Shown one piece after another: positions 51,093-61,200 of a stretch of DNA of 64,000 nt. The position numbers and the translations under genes were made by a program. The notes under the pieces were generated by a model. The model was not told the DNA's origin. It searched no databases and worked only from the letters and a program-made list of their open reading frames with translations. Every line of letters begins with the position of its first letter. Position 1 is the stretch's first letter. The DNA comes from Melanopsichium pennsylvanicum (Eukaryota > Basidiomycota > Ustilaginomycetes > Ustilaginales), in the NCBI GenBank assembly GCA_900208305.1, contig OAPG01000004.1, positions 558,001 through 622,000 on the forward strand, written 5' to 3'.

Positions 51093-53159
51093 CTAGGCCG
51101 GCAAGACGAGGTTCAAGGCTGGACCACTGGTGGGGCACAGATCCAAAACCTCTTGACTAAACGGCATCTGCTGGATCTTTTTCGGATGGATTGCTACTGC
51201 GGCCATCAAACCTTCGGCAACGTGCATTGCAATGTGACAGTGCAGAGGCCATACTCCCGGTAGATTGGCCAAGATCCTGATCACAACATAGCTGCTCCTT
51301 GTGACTGAAATCGTGTCTCTCCTCAGCGGATTGTTAAGGTTGAGACCCGTACCTTGCTGGTTCAACGCAATCCACTGAGCTTGAGTCATATTGCCAGATC
51401 CACGTGCGACCAAGTGCATATCGGTACCATGAAGGTGGAACGGATGATCGAGGAAATTGTCCTGGTTGTTAATGATAAAATCGGCGACCCAAACATCATC
51501 GGGTACCACCAACGAGGCAACCGTCGACGAATTGATCTGTTGGCCGCGATGCGTCAGTTCGAGATATGGCTTGTTGACGTAATTGGTATGCGTGATGTTA
51601 TCGATGAAGAATCGACCCAGAGTGGTACCGTTAGCGAGTTTGAGATTGCCAAACTGAGAGTTGAAGATGCCGAGACTGTTGATGTTGTGGTTTGGAGGAA
51701 TGCTAGTGTCGATCGCGGGGATGAGCTCGCTATCGTCCAAATCCTTACATTGAGTACCCATGGCATCCTTCCAATCGTTAGGAACAGGCGCTTTTCTCTT
51801 CACCGAACTTCCAGGCTGTTTGTAGTGCAGAGTCAGATTCGCCACTGGGTCCAACAACGGATCGACAAATGCAAAACATGCGGTCATCATGCTTGATCGC
51901 AGCAAGAACGAATCTCCGTCCTTACCAACATTGGTATCAACTAGCACATCATGACGCTGTCCGTTTGCGATGGGGATACGATGCACTTTGTGTGGCTTGA
52001 CAGGAGTACCATCGGCAGAGATGACTTGAAGTTCGTGATTGTCGATCGAGATGATATGCTGAGCATGTGAGCCGGTGTTGATGAAACGAAATCGGTATCG
52101 TTTATTAGGGACGACGCTCGCGCTTGGCGCTTTCAATTGGATGCATTGACTTGGCATACCAGGTTGTTTGGTCTTTGCTCTGGCCAGTGCTGTACAATTG
52201 AACTGTCCCTTCCCATTGATCAATCCCGATTGCGGCGAAGGCGCAGCCGCGGTTCCGTTGTAACCCTGGGCGCTAAGCAGCTGGTTGACAATATCATCTG
52301 CAAAGTCGTGATAGTTATCGGCGAACAAAAACACCTTTTCATGATCGTAGTCCCTGCACTTCTGGTATGGATCGTTTTGAGAATGCACAATGAGACCTCC
52401 GTACAGACCATCGGTATACTGCATCTTGCTGTGACTGTGCCACCAGTAGCTGCCGTATTGACCCTCAATTTTAAATCTGTAGGTAAGATGTCCACCAGCA
52501 GGGATAGGGCATTGAGAGAAGCCAGCTATGCCGTCCATAAAGGGAGTAGAGTTTTGGAACATGCCGTGCCAGTGAATCGAGGTACCTTCGTCTAGAAAAT
52601 TCTTGACGTGAACGACGATGGTGTCGCCTTCGTTGGCTTCGATCAGAGGACCGGGAGAGGCGCCGTTGATAAGGATGCGCTTTTTGAGGAAGCCATCGGG
52701 GGCAGAGCGACCGTAAGTCAAAGTCCAATCGAACTCGCGCGTGCGCGGAGTGAAGTCATGCGGCTTGCATCCGACGTCTTCGGAGTGAGGTGGTTGAACA
52801 TGATGGTGTCCATGCTCATCCTCGTGCCGATCCCCATGCTCGTGCTCGTGATGCTTATCGGCACCATGACCAGGCCAATTCCCAGGTACGGGACCCAAGC
52901 CATATGACTCTGGGCTCTGTGCCTCCCTCCAGACATCGTCTGCGATATGACGTACCACCCGACCCACACCGCCATCATCACCGATAAAGTCCTGACCGAG
53001 CCATAAGTCGCCATTGTCTGGCTGTTGATCCACATCGCGCTCAACCAGTCCTTTATGGCTGACGTCTGTGCAGCCCTCATCACCGAGCGTAGCGGGGAAA
53101 GCGAGGACGCTGTTGGCTGCCAACGCGGCGATGGCAAGAGTGGCCCAGATGAGCCTCAT
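51093..53159 (-). CDS. secreted multicopper oxidase (laccase-like)
   Basis: Intronless, 688 residues with an N-terminal signal peptide (MRLIWATLAIAALAANSVLA). The mature start is followed at about 100-125 by a His/Glu/Asp-rich segment not needed for the fold. Three cupredoxin domains follow with all four copper motifs: HWHG at 196, WWHSHS at 239, HPFHLHGTD, and HCHIAMHVAEGLM from 640. Cys641 is the type-1 copper ligand and the axial position is Leu651, as in many laccases; no Met ligand is available there. A ferroxidase role would need acidic residues near the T1 site that cannot be judged by eye. Such enzymes oxidise phenols or metal ions outside the cell, and in smuts take part in pigment formation. 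Confidence 0.9.
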   Translation of the reverse strand: MRLIWATLAIAALAANSVLAFPATLGDEGCTDVSHKGLVERDVDQQPDNGDLWLGQDFIGDDGGVGRVVRHIADDVWREAQSPESYGLGPVPGNWPGHGADKHHEHEHGDRHEDEHGHHHVQPPHSEDVGCKPHDFTPRTREFDWTLTYGRSAPDGFLKKRILINGASPGPLIEANEGDTIVVHVKNFLDEGTSIHWHGMFQNSTPFMDGIAGFSQCPIPAGGHLTYRFKIEGQYGSYWWHSHSKMQYTDGLYGGLIVHSQNDPYQKCRDYDHEKVFLFADNYHDFADDIVNQLLSAQGYNGTAAAPSPQSGLINGKGQFNCTALARAKTKQPGMPSQCIQLKAPSASVVPNKRYRFRFINTGSHAQHIISIDNHELQVISADGTPVKPHKVHRIPIANGQRHDVLVDTNVGKDGDSFLLRSSMMTACFAFVDPLLDPVANLTLHYKQPGSSVKRKAPVPNDWKDAMGTQCKDLDDSELIPAIDTSIPPNHNINSLGIFNSQFGNLKLANGTTLGRFFIDNITHTNYVNKPYLELTHRGQQINSSTVASLVVPDDVWVADFIINNQDNFLDHPFHLHGTDMHLVARGSGNMTQAQWIALNQQGTGLNLNNPLRRDTISVTRSSYVVIRILANLPGVWPLHCHIAMHVAEGLMAAVAIHPKKIQQMPFSQEVLDLCPTSGPALNLVLPA

Positions 53160-53957
53160 TCCGGAAAAGGCTGAGGAGTCGCTTTTGATCAGATGATGTC
53201 TAGCGACGCGAACTGGTTGTAGATGACGAGAACAAGTAGGGAAAGGTTCTCAGTATCTGTAGCCCCTTGGTTGGAAGCTGTGAGAAGAAACAATCAGATG
53301 AGGAGGGAGAAGAATTCATATCGACTGGGCATTCTTATACCTTTTCTGGCCCAGCATCGGCCCTTACGGTACCAAGCCTTCGCTCAGCCACGCACACATG
53401 ACGTCTCAGTTGTTTCGGGATTGAGCGATTACGGCTGGCAAAAAGGGGCCCGTCCCACCAGTGATATCGCCGGTTACCCGCACACCGAGAGGTCAAAGCT
53501 ACTGTTATCACATGGTTCAGGTTGCTGTTCAAGGCACAGTAGAGCACGAAGAGTAGAAACAAATGGGGGAACCACCAATGTCATTACCATGCATATGAAG
53601 CTGCATCGTACATTTTCAAGACCAGTGCTCTACCGTACCACGACTGCACCCTTGCCGCTTTACACAACATCAGCCATCCTCGAGTGCGGGTGAGCCGACA
53701 ACGAGTGTCACACGCACAAGATGCTGTAAGGCAAGATGACAACGGTGGAGAGAATCCCACCCGGCAAAGTGAGCCTGATGTCGGGCAGTGGGACGGGAGA
53801 GTGGGCTGTCAACAACGAGAGGGGATGAGGGCAAAACTCGCTCAGCTCTGCTTACTTTTTTTCCCTCATGTTCGGGATTCTTGAGGCGGAAATGCCGCCA
53901 AGATGGTTATCATCCGTACAACAATGCTTGTCGGCACAAACTCGACATAAAGTAATA

Positions 53958-54055
53958 GGGCACTTCATCTTGTTTTACATGTGTGATGATACAGTACTGT
54001 GCAGTAATTTACCGTACTGTAATGGGATGCTTCATCTTGTTTCACACGCGTGAAG
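53958..54055. repeat. direct repeats flanking a TACTGTA cluster
   Basis: Two related blocks of about 32 bp at 53958-53989 and 54024-54055 both read GGG..CTTCATCTTGTTT followed by ACA..CGTG or ACATGTGTG. They flank a 34-bp segment made almost wholly of CAGTACTGT/CAGTAATTTAC/GTACTGTA elements. Confidence 0.7.
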
Positions 54056-54477
54056 ACAGCGGAAGATGTTGTCCGTTTCAGAATGGGAACATGAGGTTCA
54101 GTCTTGACATTGACAAGTGGGCTGTAAACTACCGACAATTAGAGTAGCTACTGTACATACCAAGGAGACGAGAGATTCGGTAGGTACAGTATACTGTACT
54201 GTAGCAAACGTCCCTAAATTTCATACCATTGAGGTCGAAGGTGTGGTCGGCAAGAAACTCGCCAGTGGGACCCTCTTAAGGGGGAATGGGAGGCGCGTTC
54301 CTGATTCGGATGGGTATCAGAGAGCTTTGGTCGGCCAACCCGAGCAAAAGTAAACTATAGCCTTCGCGTATTCGAGTTCAGCCCTACTGAGTGGCGCAAA
54401 GGCGCTACGGATCTACGCACAGTGACTCGATCGGCGAACCATTCGACCACTGTTTTGTTCCAAGCGGTTAATACAAG

Positions 54478-54529
54478 CGGTCATTGCGAACGATCATTGC
54501 GAACGGTCATTGCGAGCGGTCATTGCAAG
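54478..54529. repeat. 13-bp tandem repeat, 4 copies
   Basis: Units CGGTCATTGCGAA, CGATCATTGCGAA, CGGTCATTGCGAG and CGGTCATTGCAAG occupy 54478-54490, 54491-54503, 54504-54516 and 54517-54529. Confidence 0.9.
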
Positions 54530-55956
54530 CTTTCACTTCCATCGCGGGCCGTGCACTCATTTTGAACCTGCAACCTTCTCATCTGTCAAATGCGCTCTGG
54601 CATCAACGTAGTAAGCATTGTCACAGTGTTTGCCGTTATTTTAATTTATCGGCAGACCGCAACTTGTTGCCCATGCAGGATTGCGTGTGGCCCCTTTCAT
54701 CCGGTTGTGGAATCACCCACAGACCCACCAATGCGATGCAGGGCTTGCGAGGCGGCCTTCATCAATCAAGTCCGTATTGCCTCATCTCGATTTTCCAGAT
54801 ACTGTACTGTACAGAAAATTTACAGAAGATGGCCCCATTTGTCGTTCGAGGGACGAAGTCGAGCTTTCGCGGCCTGCCCCGAGATACTGTAAATTACTGT
54901 ACGTATGTACACTGTCACCAATTGCCGTGCGACGTTTCGGAAAGTTTGAAAGCGACGCGTGATCACACGACAGATGTGGTTGAGCGAATCTCGCTCTCGG
55001 CCTTGCCTATATTGCGTGAGTCACACACGGCGGAAGAGCCGATTCAACGGTCGGATGAAAGAATAGAGGAGAGATGAGCAAAAAAAAATATCGAATGAAA
55101 TGGCTTGTTGTCGAGTGTCGCCCACTCCCAATCCCACCCCCCCGTTGCGATCCTGCTGTCTGGACAAGTTGAACAAGACAGCCAAGATGAAAGTGTACAA
55201 GCCACCAAAAGACTTCATTAGAGTGCTCTCGTTGTTACAGTAGGTGAGCTGTCTAGCAGAGCTCGTCCCCACACCGTGTTTCCCGTGTGACATGTCGAAA
55301 ACGAGTTCTTTTAAGCTCACCATCTTGAGAGTCGTGCCTGGAACAGTAACCGCGGCTGTTCCGAAGCCCAAGCCAAACCTGAATCTATTGTAAATAACTA
55401 CTGTTGCTGTATCTCGAGTATGCTCTTGGCAATCACGTCCATTTGCTCTGTGCACACGGGAATCCAAAGCTTCATTTGTCCATTCACAACAAGATTCTTG
55501 TCTTCAGCACTCGACTTTATGGCCCACTTCGAACGTGCCTCAACTCAATGTGGTGCATGTTCTTCCCAAGCCTTTGAATCGAGAGACGTGCACGAGGTTT
55601 ATCGAGACAAGAATTCATTTGACTGAGCTTTGTCTCAAGTCTGCGCCAAGCAGAATGCCAGGCTTAGCGGGCAACGTCTATCCCTCGTCTATCCGATACT
55701 CCCTAGTGTATTTTGCAGATGAAAAACCACTTACTCCAGCCTCAGGGAATCCAGTCTGTGACCTGGTCTTATCCCAACGCCTCCGCCCACCAGCCCGCCG
55801 GAGTAATTGCGCAAAACACAAAAGACCATCTGTGATGATGTGGGAAACAATATATTATTACATGCGCCAAGACAAATCAAACGAAGAGCCACACAAACGT
55901 GTCTTTCTCGTCGCAAATTGGATCAATCTAGATCGTAGCGAACCTCTCGATCCATC

Positions 55957-56757
55957 TCACTGTGTCTGTGGGCCGTAACCACGTAGCATCTCGGCGAAGC
56001 CCCAGTTGGTAGGAACACTGTACGGTTCCGAAATCTCGCATCCATCCTTGGAAACCTTGGCCACTCTGAACCTGTTCAAGCTTCTAGCGTCCCTGTAGAA
56101 CAGAACCTTCATGCAATTCTCCAAAATCTCCTTTGCCTCTGCTTCCTCCAATGTATCCTCTCTTCCTTCTACCATCTTTCTCAGCAATGGTTGTGCCAAG
56201 TGCATTCCGAACCCGGTTGCGATGGTGCTACTGGTAAAAGTGGTCCCCAACAGATCCACATATCCAAGGAAAGGAGTACCGTCCTTAGGATCCACGCCTC
56301 CGAGAACAAAGCTGTTCCAGAGCGGGTTGATGTCGCTTCTCCTCTTGTACATGACCTTGGCCACATATGCGTAAATCTGGGTGGGTGTAAGCGAGTGACC
56401 ATCCGCAGCAACGTCTTCCGAGGTGATGAGCTTGTTAAGCATATGTTGGACATATTGCCAATCGCTCATGTCACCACTTGCGCCGATCAGCGTGTTCTGG
56501 CCGAATTGGGAAATGCGGGTGATATCCATGAATCGAGCAAGCGAGCCGTACGAGGCGAGTGTGTCGGTAGCAAGCATAATGCCATCTTTGTACTTGAGTC
56601 CGAGAACAGATGTTCCGGTAACGATGGGTTGCGAGGTGTGCGATGTGGGGTCAGAGGACGAGGATGCTGCAGCGGACGAAAACGATGGTGTGCCCATCTG
56701 TGCGTACGACTGGTTGGGGCTTGAAGACCAGGTTTGGCCAGGGTGGAAGTTGATCAT
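55957..56757 (-). CDS. PRE4: 20S proteasome subunit beta7 (Pre4/PSMB4)
   Basis: Intronless, 266 residues. About 42 Ser-rich residues precede the beta fold at PIVTGTSVLGLKYKDGIMLATD, the normal N-terminal processing region. The rest matches yeast Pre4 along its length: YGSLARFMDITRI, MYKRRSDINPLWNSFVLGGVD, YVDLLGTTFTSSTIATGFGMHLA, LFYRDARSLNRF and a C-terminal GYGPQTQ. Beta7 is a structural, non-catalytic subunit whose C-terminal tail in yeast reaches into the other half-proteasome. It is divergent from SF3a2, with 536 bp between the start codons. Confidence 0.95.
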   Translation of the reverse strand: MINFHPGQTWSSSPNQSYAQMGTPSFSSAAASSSSDPTSHTSQPIVTGTSVLGLKYKDGIMLATDTLASYGSLARFMDITRISQFGQNTLIGASGDMSDWQYVQHMLNKLITSEDVAADGHSLTPTQIYAYVAKVMYKRRSDINPLWNSFVLGGVDPKDGTPFLGYVDLLGTTFTSSTIATGFGMHLAQPLLRKMVEGREDTLEEAEAKEILENCMKVLFYRDARSLNRFRVAKVSKDGCEISEPYSVPTNWGFAEMLRGYGPQTQ

Positions 56758-57293
56758 GTTTGCTCTTCTGTATTGGAGTGCCGATGATGTTCTGAAGAGC
56801 TATTGAAGTAAACTTCGCAACAACAAAAAGATCGACAGAGATGGTGTAGAGAGGATGATACGAACTGGAGGTGCTAAAACCAAGTGGCTCAAGCGCTATG
56901 TGGGCTTGCGCAGCTCGCTATGCTCAAAAACGCGTTCTTAGAGAGTGAGCTTGAGTTGATGTGGAGTGATCGTCGCGGAAACTTAATTTCCGCCTTTGTC
57001 ACTGGCTAGGATGTAACACATTTTCTTGACTTTTTGGTGATCAAAATTCGGAAACCGGAAGATCGAACGAACCCTTTTGAGCTCCACACTTTTGCTGCTG
57101 AGCCTCACCTCTGAAACCTTGTCAACACTATCTATGCAACGGCTTCGGAAGGCCTTTGCACCTCCATCCTCTCACGAATCATCCCTTACGACTAATACCT
57201 ATTTTGACCGCTTTCCAAGTTCGAGTAGCTAGCGACGCGAATTGCTTCTACCAATCTCGACTTCCATTCTGTTGACCATTCTGAACGAAGAAG
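56758..57293. promoter_or_regulatory. divergent promoter PRE4 / SF3a2
   Basis: 536 bp between two housekeeping genes. I looked for the yeast proteasome-associated element (GGTGGCAAA) on both strands and did not see it. C/T-rich leader lies before the SF3a2 start. Confidence 0.45.
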
Positions 57294-58019
57294 ATGGACT
57301 TTTCCGGCAGAGCAGGCAACAAAGGAGCCGGAATCGCTGGCAGTTCCGAGTCTAATGTCGACCGTCGAGACCGACTTCGCAAACTTGCACTTGAAACCAT
57401 CGATCTTGCCAAAGACCCTTACCTGCTCAAGAACCACCTGGGCGGACTGGAGTGTCGACTCTGTCTAACCCTTCATACCAACGAAGGTTCGTACCTCGCG
57501 CATACTCAGGGTAAAAAGCATCAGACCAACCTTGCTCGTCGTGCAGCTCGTGAAGCGAAAGAAAATGCTTACGATTCCAACAAACTCATCACCGCCTCTT
57601 CCAATGTCGAGGCTGTACCCAAGAAGAGTTTTGTCAAGATCGGTAGACCAGGTTACAAGGTTACGAAAGTTAGAGAGCCAGTGTTGGAAGCCCAAGGTGT
57701 AGGGGGAGGCGGTAGGTTGGGTTTGCTATTTCAAATAAGTTTGCCAGAGATTAAGGAGGGTGTGACACCGATGCATAGATTTATGGGCGCATTCGAACAA
57801 AAAGTGGAACCAGCGGATAGGAATTATCAGTATCTCGTCGTTGCAGCAGAACCGTATGAGACCATTGCTTTCAAGTTGCAAAGCAAAGAGATCGATAGGA
57901 GGGATACGGGATTACTTACAAGTGCAGCTCCAGGTGCAAGACCAAGAGCAGAACCAAGTACTTGGAGTCACTACGATCCAGATGCAAAGACGTTCTCCGT
58001 TCAAGTCATTTTCAAGTGA
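57294..58019 (+). CDS. PRP11: splicing factor SF3a subunit 2 (Prp11)
   Basis: Intronless, 241 residues starting MDFSGRAGNKGAG, the invariant start of the SF3a66 family. A C2H2 zinc finger of the matrin/U1 type is formed by C54, C57, H70 and H76 (ECRLCLTLHTNEGSYLAHTQGKKH). The central domain (SFVKIGRPGYKVTK; LGLLFQISLPEIKEGVTPMHRFM; YQYLVVAAEPYETIAFKLQS) is the platform that contacts SF3a1 and SF3a3 in the U2 snRNP. The animal Pro-rich heptad tail is missing, as in yeast Prp11. SF3a is needed to convert the 15S to the 17S U2 particle and to recognise the branch site. Confidence 0.95.
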   Translation: MDFSGRAGNKGAGIAGSSESNVDRRDRLRKLALETIDLAKDPYLLKNHLGGLECRLCLTLHTNEGSYLAHTQGKKHQTNLARRAAREAKENAYDSNKLITASSNVEAVPKKSFVKIGRPGYKVTKVREPVLEAQGVGGGGRLGLLFQISLPEIKEGVTPMHRFMGAFEQKVEPADRNYQYLVVAAEPYETIAFKLQSKEIDRRDTGLLTSAAPGARPRAEPSTWSHYDPDAKTFSVQVIFK

Positions 58020-58081
58020 ACTCCGAGAATCAGCTCCATTCCTGTACACGTATCCGTAAACACTTATCCCCTCGCAAACAA

Positions 58082-58109
58082 ACACACACACACACACACA
58101 CACACACTC
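58082..58109. repeat. (CA)n microsatellite
   Basis: About 14 uninterrupted AC dinucleotides just downstream of the SF3a2 stop codon. Confidence 0.9.
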
Positions 58110-58270
58110 GGATTGTATTTGTAACAAGACATCATCTGTAATTTACGTGAGCCTCATTCTCTTTCATCAATGCATGATCCGCAAGCAGCATTCCTATGAC
58201 GCAAGCACTTCCAGGTTGACTGTTTGTCTTTTGTGCTGAGTTACAAAATGGACAAGCTAAGAGGGACTTA

Positions 58271-61200
58271 CTAAAAACTGGCCAATTTCGTCTGACCTAA
58301 AGAAAGCCAGGATGAATATGCTCTCACTTTGGCCTCAGATGTCGTCGTTGTAGTTGTTGTTGCTGTTCCCCCTGCTGTTCCACCCGTCGTCATCGCAGGC
58401 ACACCAATATTGTTGTTACTGGACAGTAATCCCGCTGTCATGGACGCCATGGGATGAGTATAAGATACTGTTGCCAAGTGGCTCACTGCATTCGCATGAT
58501 TTACGAGTACTGGATCCACTGTACTATACCTCACAAACCTGTCCACCGCAATCGGTCTGCCATCGCTGATGGCTACACCTTCTTCGTAGATCAGAATATC
58601 TTTTTCGTCGATCAAATGGTCATCGGTCAAAGCTGCACTTGACGGTCTCACGATTCTCGTTTCATGCGCTGCTACCTCTACCGGACCATGAAAGTTGGTC
58701 ATGGATCCATTCGGTCTTGCGTATTCGTCCAAAAATTGCCTAGTGTAGAATGCATACTCGGATTCCTCCTCTTCAGAAATGTGCGGATTGCACGCCTTGT
58801 TGAGCGCAGCTTCAATCGCAACATTGGATCCAGCGATAGCCGGTCCAACCGGATTCACGGTCTGCCATCGTCCGGCAAAGTTAAACGTATGCGGATCAAA
58901 ACCTACCCCTGCTGCTGCGCTTGCGGAATGTAGAGCCGAAACCGGACCAATGTCAAAAGAACGGTTCAGCGTGGCAGCAGCAGCAGCAGCATCACCAGCC
59001 CGTCTGATATCGCCATGATTCCCATCACCACCTTCAGAAGAGGCGATGCTGTAGCGTTTGCTGGACTTGCGAATGTCTCCGAGACGTGGCGAGCCTCCTG
59101 GTTTGTTGATCGAAATCCAACGTCTGACACCACCTATGATCGCTTTGGATGGCGGTGGAGCGCTTACCGAAGCGGTGGGTGAAGCAGAGTGGAATTGCCC
59201 GCTTCGGGTAGACACTGGACTCCGAGCGTCGTTGACTATCGTCGTCGAGGTCTGTGTCGTGGAACTTCGCGCATCATCCAGCGAGCGTCGTCCATGTTGA
59301 CTACCTCTGTAGCCCGAATCGTTACCTCCACCACGAGGCTTGAACGGACTCGGATACGCAACCATCAACTCTGCCTGTATCGGGTTCAACGTGCCTGAAG
59401 ACAAGCTCGAGATTGAGTCGGAACGAACGTGACGTGAAAGATCGGTAGCACCACCGATCTGCGTAGAGTACATGCTCAACGCGCCAGTTGTTTGACTGTA
59501 TGGCATTCCCAACCCGCCCGACGTGTGCGAAACGCCTCCATGCAGGTGCGAATATTGATGCACAGCTGTCATCTTGAATGCGTGATGACGATTCAAGTCA
59601 GTGAACAGACTCGGTCGATAGTATTCCGCCCAGAAGCCTGCATCTGCATTGGCGACTTCCTTGAGCCTTCGCTGACGCGTCTCTATCGTCCCACGAGGTT
59701 GCAAGTGAAGGGGATCATACCAGTGCTGGTAATGAGGCCGGAACGGTACGGCCTGTACCGCTTTCATCGCTCGCTCGTCGCTGTTCTTCTCCTTGGTCAT
59801 CGTTGGTACCATGATGGTCTCTGGAAACACATGTGGCGAAAAGTCTGGTGCCATTGGATTTACCCCGAGGAAGAGATTGATCGCAGCCTGTTTGTCAGCG
59901 TCAGCAAACGAGTTTGCATAGTATCGCTTCATGCTTTCGAGCACATCACGGGAATGCGACGTCCATTGGTTGATCTTTCGATACGTATCTGTAGTATGGG
60001 CCAGAGCCGACCCTCCATACTGCATCGCAATCGTGTCTCCGAGATCGTGGTACATTTCCGTCAGCATATTGACGGCGTCCGAATCGAAAGGTAGCGAAGG
60101 ATCGTCCAGCAATCCTAATGCATGAAGCTGATGTCCGAACGCAGCCTTGCCAATAACAAACTGGGCAGCGTTGGTCCTGTCGAGGCAGTCGACACAGTTG
60201 ACTCTCGCAACGCCTTCCTGGAGCAGAATCGTCTCCCTTCGCGCAGAGCGACCAAGCAGCATGTCCGATCCTCCACTTGCTTTGTAATTTGAAGTCGTAT
60301 TTCTGCCGTTGACACGCAATGCCGAGTTCAGACGGTCACTGTGATCGGAGGTTAGGTCGCTGCGCGCGCTTGCCTGTGACCGTACAGCCGCAGGCTCAGG
60401 CCCAGAATGGAAGAAATGTGTCGTCTCCAGTGTTTCCTGCGCAATGTCTTCCAAAATACCGATGACATCCACATCGTGCGCCTTGCTAGCTCGACTCATG
60501 TCCCATGCGATGTACCGGATCTTCTTGTCAGCCGGCAGGAACTGGTTGAGATAACTGGTACACTCGCCGAATGTTCGCAGCAGCTTCATCTCTCGCTCCT
60601 GTTTTTCTTTGCTCTTTATGAGGTTGAGAACGATGATCGGGGTGCCGTAGCGATGGAAGAGTTCGTCGAAATGAAGTGCTGCAGCTGAGTAGTAAGGATC
60701 TACAAGAGAGATGTCAATCGGAGGACGCGGTGACATGTTGCTCGAGTCCTGTGTCCAATAGACCGGAATACTGCCTCTCATCATCACGTACGAGGTGTAC
60801 CTGGGCGAAGCGTCGAGCGGCAGATCGTCATAGTCATCGTCATCCTCGTCTTTCCGGGCAAATGGACGCGCCTTCGGGTCGTCCCGAACGGGTGATGGTG
60901 GCTGGAGGACGGGTTTCTCGCGCAGACCACTGGCTCGGATCAAGTTTGATCCTCCGCGGAGGTGTTCCGAGGCTGAACGAGCCTGTCGGTCTGTTGGCTC
61001 GAATCGCTTGCGTCCTGGGGCAAAGAATGGCGTCGTGAGAGCTTCGCTTACGATCTGCTCGGTCTCGACGTCGTTGGCCACATGCCCTCTTTCGTCGATG
61101 CCTCGTTTCAAGAATCGTGCGCCCGCAAAGTGGCGTGATCTACGGGCGATGAGCGTTGTGTACACGGTGCGATTGAGCACACTCAGCTTAGCTTGATCCA

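Larger units (their letters stand above)
53160..55956. other. gene-poor, repeat-rich interval
   Basis: 2.8 kb upstream of the multicopper oxidase gene. It has many TACTGTA-type motifs (53987-54025, 54150, 54183-54205, 54800, 54885), a pair of 32-bp direct repeats (53958 and 54024) and a 13-bp tandem repeat (54478-54529). A reverse-strand frame of 101 residues starting at 55323 (MVSLKELVFDMSHGKHG), with one possible hydrophobic helix, is the only candidate ORF. I do not recognise it and do not call it a gene. Confidence 0.5.

Noticed and set aside
55021..55323. 101-residue reverse-strand frame with a possible hydrophobic helix
   Set aside because: No recognisable family, no splice or conservation evidence, and an open frame also exists on the other strand.
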